A stretch of DNA of 64,000 nt from Streptosporangiaceae bacterium NEAU-GS5 (GTDB lineage Bacteria > Actinomycetota > Actinomycetes > Streptosporangiales > Streptosporangiaceae), in the NCBI GenBank assembly GCA_017592665.1, contig JAGFNW010000020.1:1-64000 (forward strand). The letters are read 5' to 3'. Positions 7,067 to 15,114 of the stretch are shown here, in pieces. A model generated the notes under the pieces. The model saw only the letters and a list, made by a program, of their open reading frames with translations. It was not told where the DNA came from and made no database searches. Numbering within the stretch: position 1 is the stretch's first letter; every line of letters begins with the position of its first letter. Position numbers and translations under genes: made by a program.

Positions 7067-8416
7067 GTGGGGATGGAGATGGCCGCGGTGACGGCGTGCA
7101 GGCATTGCGGGACGGCGATCGAGCGGCGAGCGGGGCGCGGGCGTCCGAAGGAGTACTGTCCGGAGAACGACTGCCAGGCCGCCGCCAAACGCGAGCGGGA
7201 GCTGCGCCGGGCGACGCCGGGCCTGGAGGGCGCGCTGGCGCGCGCGGAGGATCTCTACGACCGGATGGAGAAGGGGCTTGCCGCCGCCATCGCGCCGCTG
7301 GCGCAGGTCTTGACCGACGAGCTCAGCCCGGCCGGCGTGGAGGCAAAGCTCAGCGCCGTGCAGGCGGAGGCCCACACGAGCGTCGCGATCGCCCGGGCCG
7401 AGCGTGAGCAGGCCTTGGAGCAGGTACGGCTGGCCCGCGATGCGGCCGAACGGAGCCGCAAGGATGCCGAGGCCGCACGGCGCGAGGTGGAAGAGGCGCG
7501 CGCGGAGCGCGACGATGCCTTCGCCGATGCCGAGAAGGCCCGTGAGCAGGCCCTGGCGGCGCTGCGGGAGGCGGCCACCACCGAGCGGCTGGCCCGCCAG
7601 GAGGCCGAGCAGGCCGATCGCCGCGCCCGCGCCGCGGAAACGGCCCGCGACGAGGCCCTCCACGAGCTTGCCGTACGCACCGAGGCGGCCGCCGCCGAGA
7701 CCCGGGCGGCCAATGTGGCGGTGGCCCGGGCGCAGGAGGAGGCCGTGACGGCGCGCGCCGAGGCCGCGCAGGCCCGCATGGAGGTGACCGAGGCCCGTTC
7801 TGAGCTGGCGCAGGCGCGTTCGGAGGCGGGCGAGCTGCGAGAGGCCGTCCACGAGGCCCGCGCCGAAACGGCGGCGGCGGAAGCCGGGGCGGAGCGGGCG
7901 CGGGAGGAGGCCCGGCGGCTGGAGCGTGAGCGCGATGAGATCGGGCAGGCGCGGCAGGAAGCGGAGTCGGCGCGCCGTACGGCCGAGGACGCCCACGCCA
8001 AGGCCGCCGCCCGCGCGGACGCCGTCACCGCCGAACGCGAGCGTGCCGAGCGGGCATACGCGGAGGAGCGCGAGCGGGCCGAGCGGGGCCACGCCGATGA
8101 GCGGGCCCGGGCTACCGCGCGCGCGGATCAGGCCGAGGCGGCCCGGGTGGCGCTGGCAGGGCAGGTGGCCCAGCTCAAGACCGACCAGTCCGCCGCGCAG
8201 GCGCGAGCCGTACGGGCCGAAGAGGAGGCGGCCCGGCTGCAGGCCGACAGCGGGCGAGCCCAGGCGGCTGAGCGGACGCTTGAGGGTGAGCTCGCCGTCG
8301 AACGCGCCCGCACGGCCGACCTGCGCACGCAGCTGGAGGAACTGCGGGCCGCTGCCGAGCAGCTACGCGAGCGCGCTCTAACCGCGGAGTTGAGCGGGCG
8401 GACGGCGCGGGCCTGA
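7067..8416 (+). CDS. Zinc-ribbon/coiled-coil protein
   Basis: The 449-aa product has four N-terminal cysteines (Cys11, Cys14, Cys31, Cys36: CRHCG then GRPKEYCPENDC), matching the small zinc-binding motif with GRPxxYC seen in several actinobacterial DNA-associated proteins. From about residue 45 to the end it is an almost unbroken Ala/Glu/Arg-rich coiled coil of roughly 390 residues. Such architecture suits a KfrA-like DNA-binding or structural protein, but no specific family is proven. GTG 7067 fits the leaderless promoter; ATG 7073 and 7079 are alternatives. It lies just upstream of the Fxs genes in the same direction. Confidence 0.8.
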   Translation: MGMEMAAVTACRHCGTAIERRAGRGRPKEYCPENDCQAAAKRERELRRATPGLEGALARAEDLYDRMEKGLAAAIAPLAQVLTDELSPAGVEAKLSAVQAEAHTSVAIARAEREQALEQVRLARDAAERSRKDAEAARREVEEARAERDDAFADAEKAREQALAALREAATTERLARQEAEQADRRARAAETARDEALHELAVRTEAAAAETRAANVAVARAQEEAVTARAEAAQARMEVTEARSELAQARSEAGELREAVHEARAETAAAEAGAERAREEARRLERERDEIGQARQEAESARRTAEDAHAKAAARADAVTAERERAERAYAEERERAERGHADERARATARADQAEAARVALAGQVAQLKTDQSAAQARAVRAEEEAARLQADSGRAQAAERTLEGELAVERARTADLRTQLEELRAAAEQLRERALTAELSGRTARA

Positions 8417-8461
8417 CCTCCATCGCGCCCGTGTACGTGTGCCGATGACGGCATCTGGTGC

Positions 8462-8474
8462 TGGGAATTTCCCA
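8462..8474. promoter_or_regulatory. Palindrome TGGGAA-T-TTCCCA, candidate operator
   Basis: A perfect 6+6 inverted repeat about 43 bases upstream of the TTGACT hexamer of the fxsB promoter. It is an upstream regulatory site by position only; the binding protein is unknown. Confidence 0.3.
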
Positions 8475-8516
8475 ATCGGTCACAGAGCGCATTGAGCGTT
8501 GACCGGGCCTCAGATG

Positions 8517-8546
8517 TTGACTGTTGGCCAAAATTCGTGCCAGATA
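8517..8546 (+). promoter_or_regulatory. Candidate promoter of the fxsB operon
   Basis: TTGACT (8517-8522) is followed after 18 bases by CAGATA (8541-8546), an acceptable sigma-70-type pair. It lies roughly 40 bases before the GGAGGT ribosome-binding site. Confidence 0.35.
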
Positions 8547-8690
8547 GAAAAAGGCACATACGGTGCATAACGGTGTGCAATCGGAGGTCTGGTCACGCTG
8601 TCTGCCAACTCTGATCAGGGATCGCGTGTACGTCTCCCGTATCCCGACTCGCTCGACGTCGGAGAGCTGCTTGCAACCGGGTGGCGGCCA

Positions 8691-9821
8691 TTGGCGTTCC
8701 AGCAATTCATCCTGAAGGTGCACAGCCGGTGCGATCTCGCCTGCCGCCATTGCTATATCTACGAAATGGCGGACCAGAGCTGGCGCGGCCAGCCGCGCCG
8801 CATGTCGCCCGCGATCATCGAGCGGACCGGCGAACGCATCGCGGAGCACGCCAGGCAGCACGACCTCGACACCGTCGAAGTGATTCTGCATGGCGGCGAG
8901 CCCCTGCTGGCGGGCGCCGACACCATATCGCATGTGGTTCGGACCACCCGGGGCGCAATGGAGACGGGCACGCGCGTCAATGTCGGCATTCAGACCAATG
9001 GCGTACGCCTGGATGAGGCGTATCTGAGTCTGCTGGAAAACCTGGACATACGGGTGGGGGTCAGTTTCGACGGCTACGAGGAGGCCCACGACAGGCATCG
9101 GCGACATGCGGACGGGCGCGGTAGTTATAGCGAGGTACGCGTTGCGCTCCAGCGGCTCGCCGGTCCGTATCATGCAATTTTCAGCGGAATCCTCTGCACG
9201 ATAGACATCCGCAACGACCCGCTCGCCACCTTCGAGGCGCTGCTCGAATTCGACCCGCCGGCGATCGATTTCCTGCTGCCGCATGGCAACTGGGACGCCC
9301 CTCCGCCCTTCCTCGATCCGCGCGGCGCCGCCACGCCCTACGCGGACTGGCTGATCACGATCTTCGACCGCTGGTACGGGTCGTCCTCGCACGAAACCGA
9401 GGTGCGGCTGTTCACCGAGATCATGCGCCTGCTGGCCGGAAAGGCCTCACGAACGGAGAGCGTGGGGTTGTCGCCGGTCCGGATGGCCGTCGTGGAGACC
9501 AACGGCAGCATCCAGCAGTCCGACATCCTCAAGTCGAGTTACCACGGAGCGCCCGAGACACGGCTGAACGTGCTGTCCGATCCCTTCGACGCCGCGCTGC
9601 TGCTGCCGTCGATCGCCGCCCGGCAGATCGGGCTCGACGCCCTTTCCGCAGCCTGCACGGCCTGCGATCTGCGCGCCGTCTGCGGCGGCGGCCAATACGC
9701 CCACCGATACAGCGCGGCAGCCGGTTTCGGCGAGCCGTCGGTCTACTGCCGCGATCTCTACCGCTTGATCTCGCACATTCGCTCGCGCATGACCGGCGAC
9801 CTGGCCCGGCTGCGGGAGTAG
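8691..9821 (+). CDS. fxsB: FxsB-type radical SAM/SPASM peptide maturase
   Basis: The CxxxCxxC [4Fe-4S] motif is at Cys14, Cys18 and Cys21 (SRCDLACRHCYIYEMADQSW), followed by the SAM-binding LHGGEPLLAG and GIQTNG motifs and a C-terminal SPASM-like cluster (CTACDLRAVCGGG, YCRD). MADQSW and the FILKVHSRCDLAC context are characteristic of FxsB enzymes, which form C-C cyclophane crosslinks in FxSxx-COOH precursor peptides. The only canonical start in frame is TTG 8691. However, the open frame and similarity extend to about 8590, after a GGAGGT at 8583, so the real start may be a rare codon upstream. It is followed at once by the HExxH gene (TAGTG overlap). Confidence 0.88.
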   Translation: MAFQQFILKVHSRCDLACRHCYIYEMADQSWRGQPRRMSPAIIERTGERIAEHARQHDLDTVEVILHGGEPLLAGADTISHVVRTTRGAMETGTRVNVGIQTNGVRLDEAYLSLLENLDIRVGVSFDGYEEAHDRHRRHADGRGSYSEVRVALQRLAGPYHAIFSGILCTIDIRNDPLATFEALLEFDPPAIDFLLPHGNWDAPPPFLDPRGAATPYADWLITIFDRWYGSSSHETEVRLFTEIMRLLAGKASRTESVGLSPVRMAVVETNGSIQQSDILKSSYHGAPETRLNVLSDPFDAALLLPSIAARQIGLDALSAACTACDLRAVCGGGQYAHRYSAAAGFGEPSVYCRDLYRLISHIRSRMTGDLARLRE

Positions 9822-11146
9822 TGATGCAGCCGGATCCGCATGCGATCTCCGACGAAACCTTCGGCCGCCTTGCCACCGGCTCCGGCGGGAGGCCGGCCGT
9901 GGAGGAGCTGGCGGCCACTCAGCACAGCAAGAACCGCCTGCTTCTGAGGTCGATCGTCGAGGAGGCGTCGGCCGTGCGGAACGCGCGCGCCGGTCTCGCG
10001 GCCGAGGCCTATGCGCTGCTGTCCGAGGTCGAGAGGCGATCACCGCGCGATGTGGCCGATGTCGTACGGCATCCGGCGGTCGGAATCTGGGCGTGGCGTG
10101 CCTGGAGATCGCTCACCCGGCCGGACGGCGTCACAGAGGATCCCGGCCGGTTGGCGGCCATTGCGATGGCGGCGGCGGTGCGGTCGGGAACGGCCTGCCG
10201 TATCGGCGTTCCCTCGCCGAGGGGAATGGTCATGCTGCCGTCGGTCGGCGCGGTCGACGGCCTCGCGGACGGCGACGTGGAACTTGAAGCGCGCCCGGAG
10301 CCCGGCGCCGTGCATCTGAGGGCGGGATCGAGGACCATCCCGGTCACCGTGGGAACCGGCGACACCGGCGGATGGCACGCGATCCGCCCGATCCAGGCAC
10401 CGGGGTTCGCGCCACTGCTCGACGACGTGGATCCTTATCGATACTCCGTGCCGGATGTGCTGCTGCCTCGGCAGGACGCGGGATCCGTGTCCACGTGGAC
10501 GCGCCGCCTCAACGAGGCGTGGGCCATCTTGAACGCCGAGCACCCGTCTGTGCGGGACGAGGTCGCGGCCGCCATCACGACGTTCATCCCGATCCGGGGT
10601 CCGATGGTGGGACTCGACAGCGCTTCGGCGCGGGACGCCTTCGGCGCCATCGCCGTCTCCTCGCCTCCAAGCGGCCTGTCGCTGGCTCTCGCGCTGGCCC
10701 ACGAGGTGCAGCACGCGAAGCTGAACGCGCTGCTCGATGTCATGACCCTGATACGGCGGCGCGTCGACGCAGATCCTCCGGACGCGTACTACGCCCCTTG
10801 GCGGCCTGACCGCCGGCCCATCTCCGGCCTCCTGCAAGGGGCGTACGCGTTCATGGGCGTGGCGGGCTTTTGGAGCCGGCAGCGATGGCAGGAGCGAGGC
10901 GCGTCCGGCTTCCAGGCCCATGTCGAGTTCGTCCGCTGGCGTGAGGGCGCCTACCAGGCCGCCGAGACGCTGCTGGGATCCGGCAGGCTCACCGCGAGCG
11001 GCGCGGAGTTCGTCCAGGGGTTGCACGCAACGCTCGCGCATTGGCAGGACGAACCGGTCGACCTGGCCGCGCGCGCCGAGGCGCATCGCATCGCCGACCG
11101 GCACCGCGCGACGTCGATCGAGCAGCACGGCCCGATCCCGTCGTGA
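9821..11146 (+). CDS. HExxH-type putative peptide-modifying hydroxylase
   Basis: The product of about 441 aa carries HEVQH at residues 294-298 (LALALAHEVQHAKLNALLD). This is the HExxH motif of the domain that accompanies FxsB maturases and of the 'aKG-HExxH' peptide beta-hydroxylase group. In many FxsB proteins this domain is fused and has lost the motif; here it is separate and intact. The start GTG 9821 overlaps the fxsB stop (ATG 9824 is an alternative), so the two are translationally coupled. Inferred role: second modification of the FxsA peptide. Metal or cofactor use cannot be read from the sequence. Confidence 0.8.
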   Translation: MMQPDPHAISDETFGRLATGSGGRPAVEELAATQHSKNRLLLRSIVEEASAVRNARAGLAAEAYALLSEVERRSPRDVADVVRHPAVGIWAWRAWRSLTRPDGVTEDPGRLAAIAMAAAVRSGTACRIGVPSPRGMVMLPSVGAVDGLADGDVELEARPEPGAVHLRAGSRTIPVTVGTGDTGGWHAIRPIQAPGFAPLLDDVDPYRYSVPDVLLPRQDAGSVSTWTRRLNEAWAILNAEHPSVRDEVAAAITTFIPIRGPMVGLDSASARDAFGAIAVSSPPSGLSLALALAHEVQHAKLNALLDVMTLIRRRVDADPPDAYYAPWRPDRRPISGLLQGAYAFMGVAGFWSRQRWQERGASGFQAHVEFVRWREGAYQAAETLLGSGRLTASGAEFVQGLHATLAHWQDEPVDLAARAEAHRIADRHRATSIEQHGPIPS

Positions 11147-11152
11147 GCCCGC

Positions 11153-13687
11153 TCACATGGGCTGCGGGTCGAAGTCGCAGTCGACCCGCCGTCCTGCGGC
11201 GGCGGCCATGGCGTCGGCATGCGTCAAGCCCAGGGTCTTGGCATAGCGTTCGAGGGTGTCGTCGCGAAGTCGCTTCGCCTGTTCCCGTTCACCTGCCGTT
11301 TCAAGATCGATCGCCAGGTTGCCGGCACAGGCCAGGGTAAGGAAGTGATCTGCTCCCAGCGGGGACCTGGTCAGCCGGTCGAAGGTCTCACGCCCGAGTT
11401 CGATCGCCTGATCGAGGTCGCCCAGGGCGGCATGGTCGGACGCCAGGTTGATGGCGCAGTTCAAGGTGTAGTGGTGGTTGCGGCTGATGCGCGCCGCGAG
11501 GCCCTTGTGGGCCACCTCGTTGAGGTCTCTGGCCTGCTTGAACTCACCGCGCAGCCGGTGGACCAGTGCCAGGTTGGCCTTGCAGGCGTAGGCGTACGGA
11601 TGGTCATCGCCGTAGACCTCGGGGTAGCGGGGCGTCACCTCCTTGGTGAGGCCCATGGCCGCCTCGAGGTCACCTGACACGCGCAACGCGTTGCTCAGGT
11701 TGAGCGCCGCCGCCATGGTGTCCGGGTGATCGTCACCGAACAGACGCTGCAAGCGGGTGTGCACGTCGCCGGCCAGTTCCAGGGCGCCGTCGATGATTCC
11801 GGCGCGGCGGCGGGCGATCGACAGGTCACAGGCGGCTTGGAGCGTCCGGTCGTGGTCCAGCGTGAGGTGCCGGATTCCGAACGCGTAGGCGTCTTCTCCG
11901 ATGTCGCAGGCCTGCCGGAAGTCGCCGCAGAGCCGTACGGCCCGGGCCAGGCCGCACCAGGTGGCCAGCACCTGGCTGCGACTGACACCCCTTCGCGCGG
12001 TGCTCTGCTCCAGGAACGTCTCCTGAAGCAACTGGCGTGCCTTCTGGTAGTCACTGGTCAGGGCGTAGTCGAGCGCGAGGCTGTTCATCACCCGGAGGGT
12101 TCGCGGATCCGTGGATCCGAAGACCTCCTCGCTGGCCTTGAGAAATTCTTCGTCGAGGTCGCGAGCGGCCAGGAATTGGCCGCGCGCCCGAAGTGACGCG
12201 CCGTAGCCGTTGGCCGCCCACAACGTCTCGGGCCGCGTCGGGCCCAGGTTCTCCCGCATCTTGTCGAGCGTGTCTCGGTCGACGTCGAAGGCGGCGCCGT
12301 ATTGACCGAGTGCCCGCAGGACGTTGGCCAGGTGTTCCCTGGCGACCAGGACGTCCGCGTGCGTCGGGCCGCTGACCCGGGTCCATGTGTCGATGAACTC
12401 TTCGATGAACGACTGCGCCGACGGATAGTTTCCCGTCTGATAGAGGTAGCGGACGATGTTGAGGGCGAATTCGCGCACGCTGGGGTCTTGGCAGTCCTTC
12501 ACCCTCGACGGGGCGACGTGGGCGACGAGTTCCTCGAAGCCGGACCACTGGTCGTCGTTGTCGGGATCCTCGGGCGCGGCGCCGGCCAGCAGCAGGTGCA
12601 CCTCATGCCGGATCGCCTCCTGCTCCTCGTGGGAGAAATCGTCGCGCAGGAGCACCTGGATCAGCCGGTGGACCTGAATCGTGCGGTTGGCCGGGTCGAT
12701 CCTGGCCAGGGCGAAGCGTCCGAGTTCGCCTAAGGCCGTGGCCAACTGGATTGGGTCGGACAGGATGGGGCTGAGCCGTGCGGCCTTGGCCTTGTTGCCC
12801 CGCCGGAACACGTCGCGGGGGATCGGCTCCGGCCCGAAGAACGCGCAGGCGCGCAGCACCTCGACCGCTTGAGGCATCCGGTCCTTCAGCTGCGACACCG
12901 ACAGGCTCCACGCGGCCGTCATGGACAGCGGGTAACCGGGCGCCCGGTTGGAACCCAGCAACCGGCTGGCCTCTTCGTCGAGCAGCGTGACGTACTCCTC
13001 GATCAGCATCCCCGTCTCGGTCAGCAGGGCGCCGGCCTGCTCCAGCGCCAGGGGGAGGTCACCGAGCTTTTCGGCCAGCTCATCGACTTCGACGTTCTCG
13101 ATGGGGCGCTGAAGTCGCTTGCGCAGGAAGTCAATGCTCTCCGCGCGGTCGAAGACATCCACCGGAAGGGTCTCCACGTGACTTTCCCATCGCGGGTTAC
13201 GTGAGGTGATCAGCACATGTCCGGGCCCGCGTGGGATGAATCCGGTGATGGCCTCAGGCTCCTCGGCGTTGTCGAAGATCAGCAGCCAGTTGCGGTAGGG
13301 CACGCCTTTCTGCAGTGCCTTCAGCACGGCGTCGGCCGCCTCTTCGATGCCGACCGAGGCGGCCGCCGGGAGATTCAACGTCTGGGCCATGCCGGCCAGC
13401 GCGGACGGCACCAGAACGCGCTGGTCGGCCGAGATCCACCAGACGAACTCGTAATGCGACCGGTAGCGCCAGGCATATTCGATCGCCAGCTGCGTCTTCC
13501 CCACGCCGCCGAGACCGTGCAACGCCTGTGGCTGCGGAACCACGGCGTAGACCGTTTTCATTTTCGCCCGGAGCTGGGCCAGCAGATCTTCGCGGCCGGT
13601 GAAGTTCTTGTTCTTGGGCGGGACCTTCTCCCAGACCTCCGGCACGTGCTCCGCCACGCTGTTCGACGTCTGCGCGTGATCGTTCAT
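11153..13687 (-). CDS. fxsT: FxSxx-COOH system NB-ARC/TPR protein (FxsT type)
   Basis: The 844-aa protein starts KVPPKNKNFTGREDLLAQL, then Walker A GLGGVGKTQLA (about residues 58-68), Walker B LLIFDNAEEP and the GDLPLALEQAG motif, which together define an NB-ARC ATPase. The C-terminal 450 residues are tetratricopeptide repeats (ARDLDEEFLKASEEVFG, ALNLSNALRVSGDLEAA). This architecture and the opening match the FxSxx-COOH system TPR protein. ATG 13687 follows a GGGAGG site. The gene converges with the HExxH gene and diverges from fxsA. Its in vivo role is unknown; a STAND-like sensor or scaffold is likely. Confidence 0.85.
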   Translation of the reverse strand: MNDHAQTSNSVAEHVPEVWEKVPPKNKNFTGREDLLAQLRAKMKTVYAVVPQPQALHGLGGVGKTQLAIEYAWRYRSHYEFVWWISADQRVLVPSALAGMAQTLNLPAAASVGIEEAADAVLKALQKGVPYRNWLLIFDNAEEPEAITGFIPRGPGHVLITSRNPRWESHVETLPVDVFDRAESIDFLRKRLQRPIENVEVDELAEKLGDLPLALEQAGALLTETGMLIEEYVTLLDEEASRLLGSNRAPGYPLSMTAAWSLSVSQLKDRMPQAVEVLRACAFFGPEPIPRDVFRRGNKAKAARLSPILSDPIQLATALGELGRFALARIDPANRTIQVHRLIQVLLRDDFSHEEQEAIRHEVHLLLAGAAPEDPDNDDQWSGFEELVAHVAPSRVKDCQDPSVREFALNIVRYLYQTGNYPSAQSFIEEFIDTWTRVSGPTHADVLVAREHLANVLRALGQYGAAFDVDRDTLDKMRENLGPTRPETLWAANGYGASLRARGQFLAARDLDEEFLKASEEVFGSTDPRTLRVMNSLALDYALTSDYQKARQLLQETFLEQSTARRGVSRSQVLATWCGLARAVRLCGDFRQACDIGEDAYAFGIRHLTLDHDRTLQAACDLSIARRRAGIIDGALELAGDVHTRLQRLFGDDHPDTMAAALNLSNALRVSGDLEAAMGLTKEVTPRYPEVYGDDHPYAYACKANLALVHRLRGEFKQARDLNEVAHKGLAARISRNHHYTLNCAINLASDHAALGDLDQAIELGRETFDRLTRSPLGADHFLTLACAGNLAIDLETAGEREQAKRLRDDTLERYAKTLGLTHADAMAAAAGRRVDCDFDPQPM

Positions 13688-13873
13688 GGGGGCCTCCCAC
13701 CCGTACCGGCCGAGATCCTCATTTCATCCCCATACTAAAGGTTGATTATCCCGATGCTTCATCACAGAATCATTTATACGCAAATGACGCACCGCCCTGC
13801 ATTCGGCTCACCGGCCCCCTGAATTACGGGGTGGCCGAAACAGATGAATCGGCTCGAAGATCTGAGGAGCACT

Positions 13874-14026
13874 ATGCACGACGACGGGTCGGCAGCCCTG
13901 TTCAACGTCACGGATGTTCCCCTCGACAAGCTGGCCGAGATTCCCAGCGCGGCCCTGCGTGGAATGATCACGAATCTTGACCGGGAGGAGGAACCGCATC
14001 TCGCGGGATTCTCGAACTTCATCTGA
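13874..14026 (+). CDS. fxsA: FxsA-type cyclophane RiPP precursor, FSNFI C-terminus
   Basis: A 50-aa peptide starts at ATG 13874 behind a clear GAGGAG site. Its leader (ALFNVTDVPLDKLAEIP, then AALRGMITNLDREEE) is the conserved FxsA leader pattern (V..VPLD.L), and it ends HLAGFSNFI-COOH. Known members end F-x-S-x-x. Here Ser and Asn occupy the next positions (F-S-N-F-I), giving an aromatic-x-Asn triplet compatible with three-residue cyclophane chemistry. It is the presumed substrate of the radical SAM enzyme encoded 4 kb upstream and directly precedes the SIR2/STAND genes. Confidence 0.85.
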   Translation: MHDDGSAALFNVTDVPLDKLAEIPSAALRGMITNLDREEEPHLAGFSNFI

Positions 14027-14217
14027 GCTTGCCATGCCGCGGCAAGTTTGGCAGAAAGGTCATCGTGACTCGTCGGCATCTCCGTCGACAGCCGGCGCGA
14101 TCGGACCCGTACGGCGGCGCGCCGGGACTTGACTGCGTCAGTAGTCTGCCGCATAAGGTCATCCGGCATCGGCCCGGGAATTCGCGCAGGCCGATGAGCC
14201 GCGAGGTGGTGCCGGCG

Positions 14218-15114
14218 ATGCAGGAGATGTCAGATGCGGATTGGAAGCGCCTGGCGCGGCAGTTGCGCAAAGGCGACTGCACGCCCTTCCTCGGAGCAGG
14301 AGCCTGCGGATCGAGCATTCCCCTGGGGGCCGAGCTCAGTGAGCGCCTGGCCAAAGAATGGAGCTATCCCTTCTCCGACCGCCACAATCTGACCCGGGTC
14401 GCCCAGTATGGAGTCATGCGCGAGCGCGACCCCACATCGGTCAAGGAAATGATCGGCGAGCATATCGGGGGCGGCGTGACGCCGGATTTCGATGATCCGC
14501 TCGAGCCACACGGGATGCTGGCCGACTTCCCGTTGCCGGTCTATCTGACCACGAATTACGACGATTTCATCGCGCGGTCACTACGGCGGGTGAACAAGAG
14601 CCCCACGGTGGTGACCTGCCCGTGGAACGACCTGACCGTCGCGCCCAACGCGCCGCAGCGGCTCATCCGCAACCCGACGGTCCAGCGTCCTCTCGTCTAC
14701 CATCTGCACGGCAACCTGCAGGATCACCGGTCGATGGCGGTCACCGAGGATGATTATCTCGAGTTCCTGACGAATCTGATGATTGATCGGGCGCTGGCTC
14801 GCCAGCGGATGCTCCCGCCACCGGTTTTGGCGGCGATGACGCTGCACCCGTTGCTGTTCATCGGCTACAGCCTGCAGGACTGGACGTTCCGGGTGCTTTT
14901 CAAGGGCCTGCTGAGAGCCGTTCCCGGAATCAACCAGCGCCGTAGCGTGAGCGTGCAGCTCGCCCCTGACGCGAACGGGCACGACGTCGATCAGGAGAAG
15001 GTCCAGCAAATCCTGGCCACCTACTACTCCCAGCAGTGGAACATATCGATTTTCTGGGGAACGGCGGCCGAGTTCTGCGCGGAGCTGACCCGGTGGATGA
15101 GGCAGAACCCATGA
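14218..15114 (+). CDS. SIR2-like domain protein (putative NAD+-consuming effector)
   Basis: The product of about 298 aa has the SIR2 Rossmann signature CTPFLGAGACGSS (residues 21-33), the TTNYDDFIARSL motif (112-123) and the catalytic-type HLHG (162-165). Sirtuin-like domains with this TTNYD pattern act as NADases in anti-phage systems such as Thoeris ThsA, DSR and SIR2-STAND proteins; this is family knowledge. ATG 14218 is chosen for the GAGGTGG eight bases upstream; ATG 14194 is possible. Its stop overlaps the next start (ATGA at 15111), so it is made stoichiometrically with the STAND ATPase. It occupies the place where Fxs loci usually carry TIR-like FxsC. Confidence 0.85.
   Translation: MQEMSDADWKRLARQLRKGDCTPFLGAGACGSSIPLGAELSERLAKEWSYPFSDRHNLTRVAQYGVMRERDPTSVKEMIGEHIGGGVTPDFDDPLEPHGMLADFPLPVYLTTNYDDFIARSLRRVNKSPTVVTCPWNDLTVAPNAPQRLIRNPTVQRPLVYHLHGNLQDHRSMAVTEDDYLEFLTNLMIDRALARQRMLPPPVLAAMTLHPLLFIGYSLQDWTFRVLFKGLLRAVPGINQRRSVSVQLAPDANGHDVDQEKVQQILATYYSQQWNISIFWGTAAEFCAELTRWMRQNP

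Larger units (their letters stand above)
8417..8690. other. Intergenic region before the radical SAM gene
   Basis: This stretch holds a 13-bp palindrome, a candidate promoter and a GGAGGT Shine-Dalgarno at 8583-8588. The frame of the downstream gene is open from 8571 and reads conserved-looking residues (YPDSLDVGELLATGWRPLAFQQF) before the first canonical start at 8691, so the 3' part is probably coding. Confidence 0.5.

Noticed and set aside
7067-8416. Phage tape-measure protein
   Set aside because: A long coiled coil alone is not enough. There is an N-terminal Cys4 motif, no TM segments and no other phage genes nearby.
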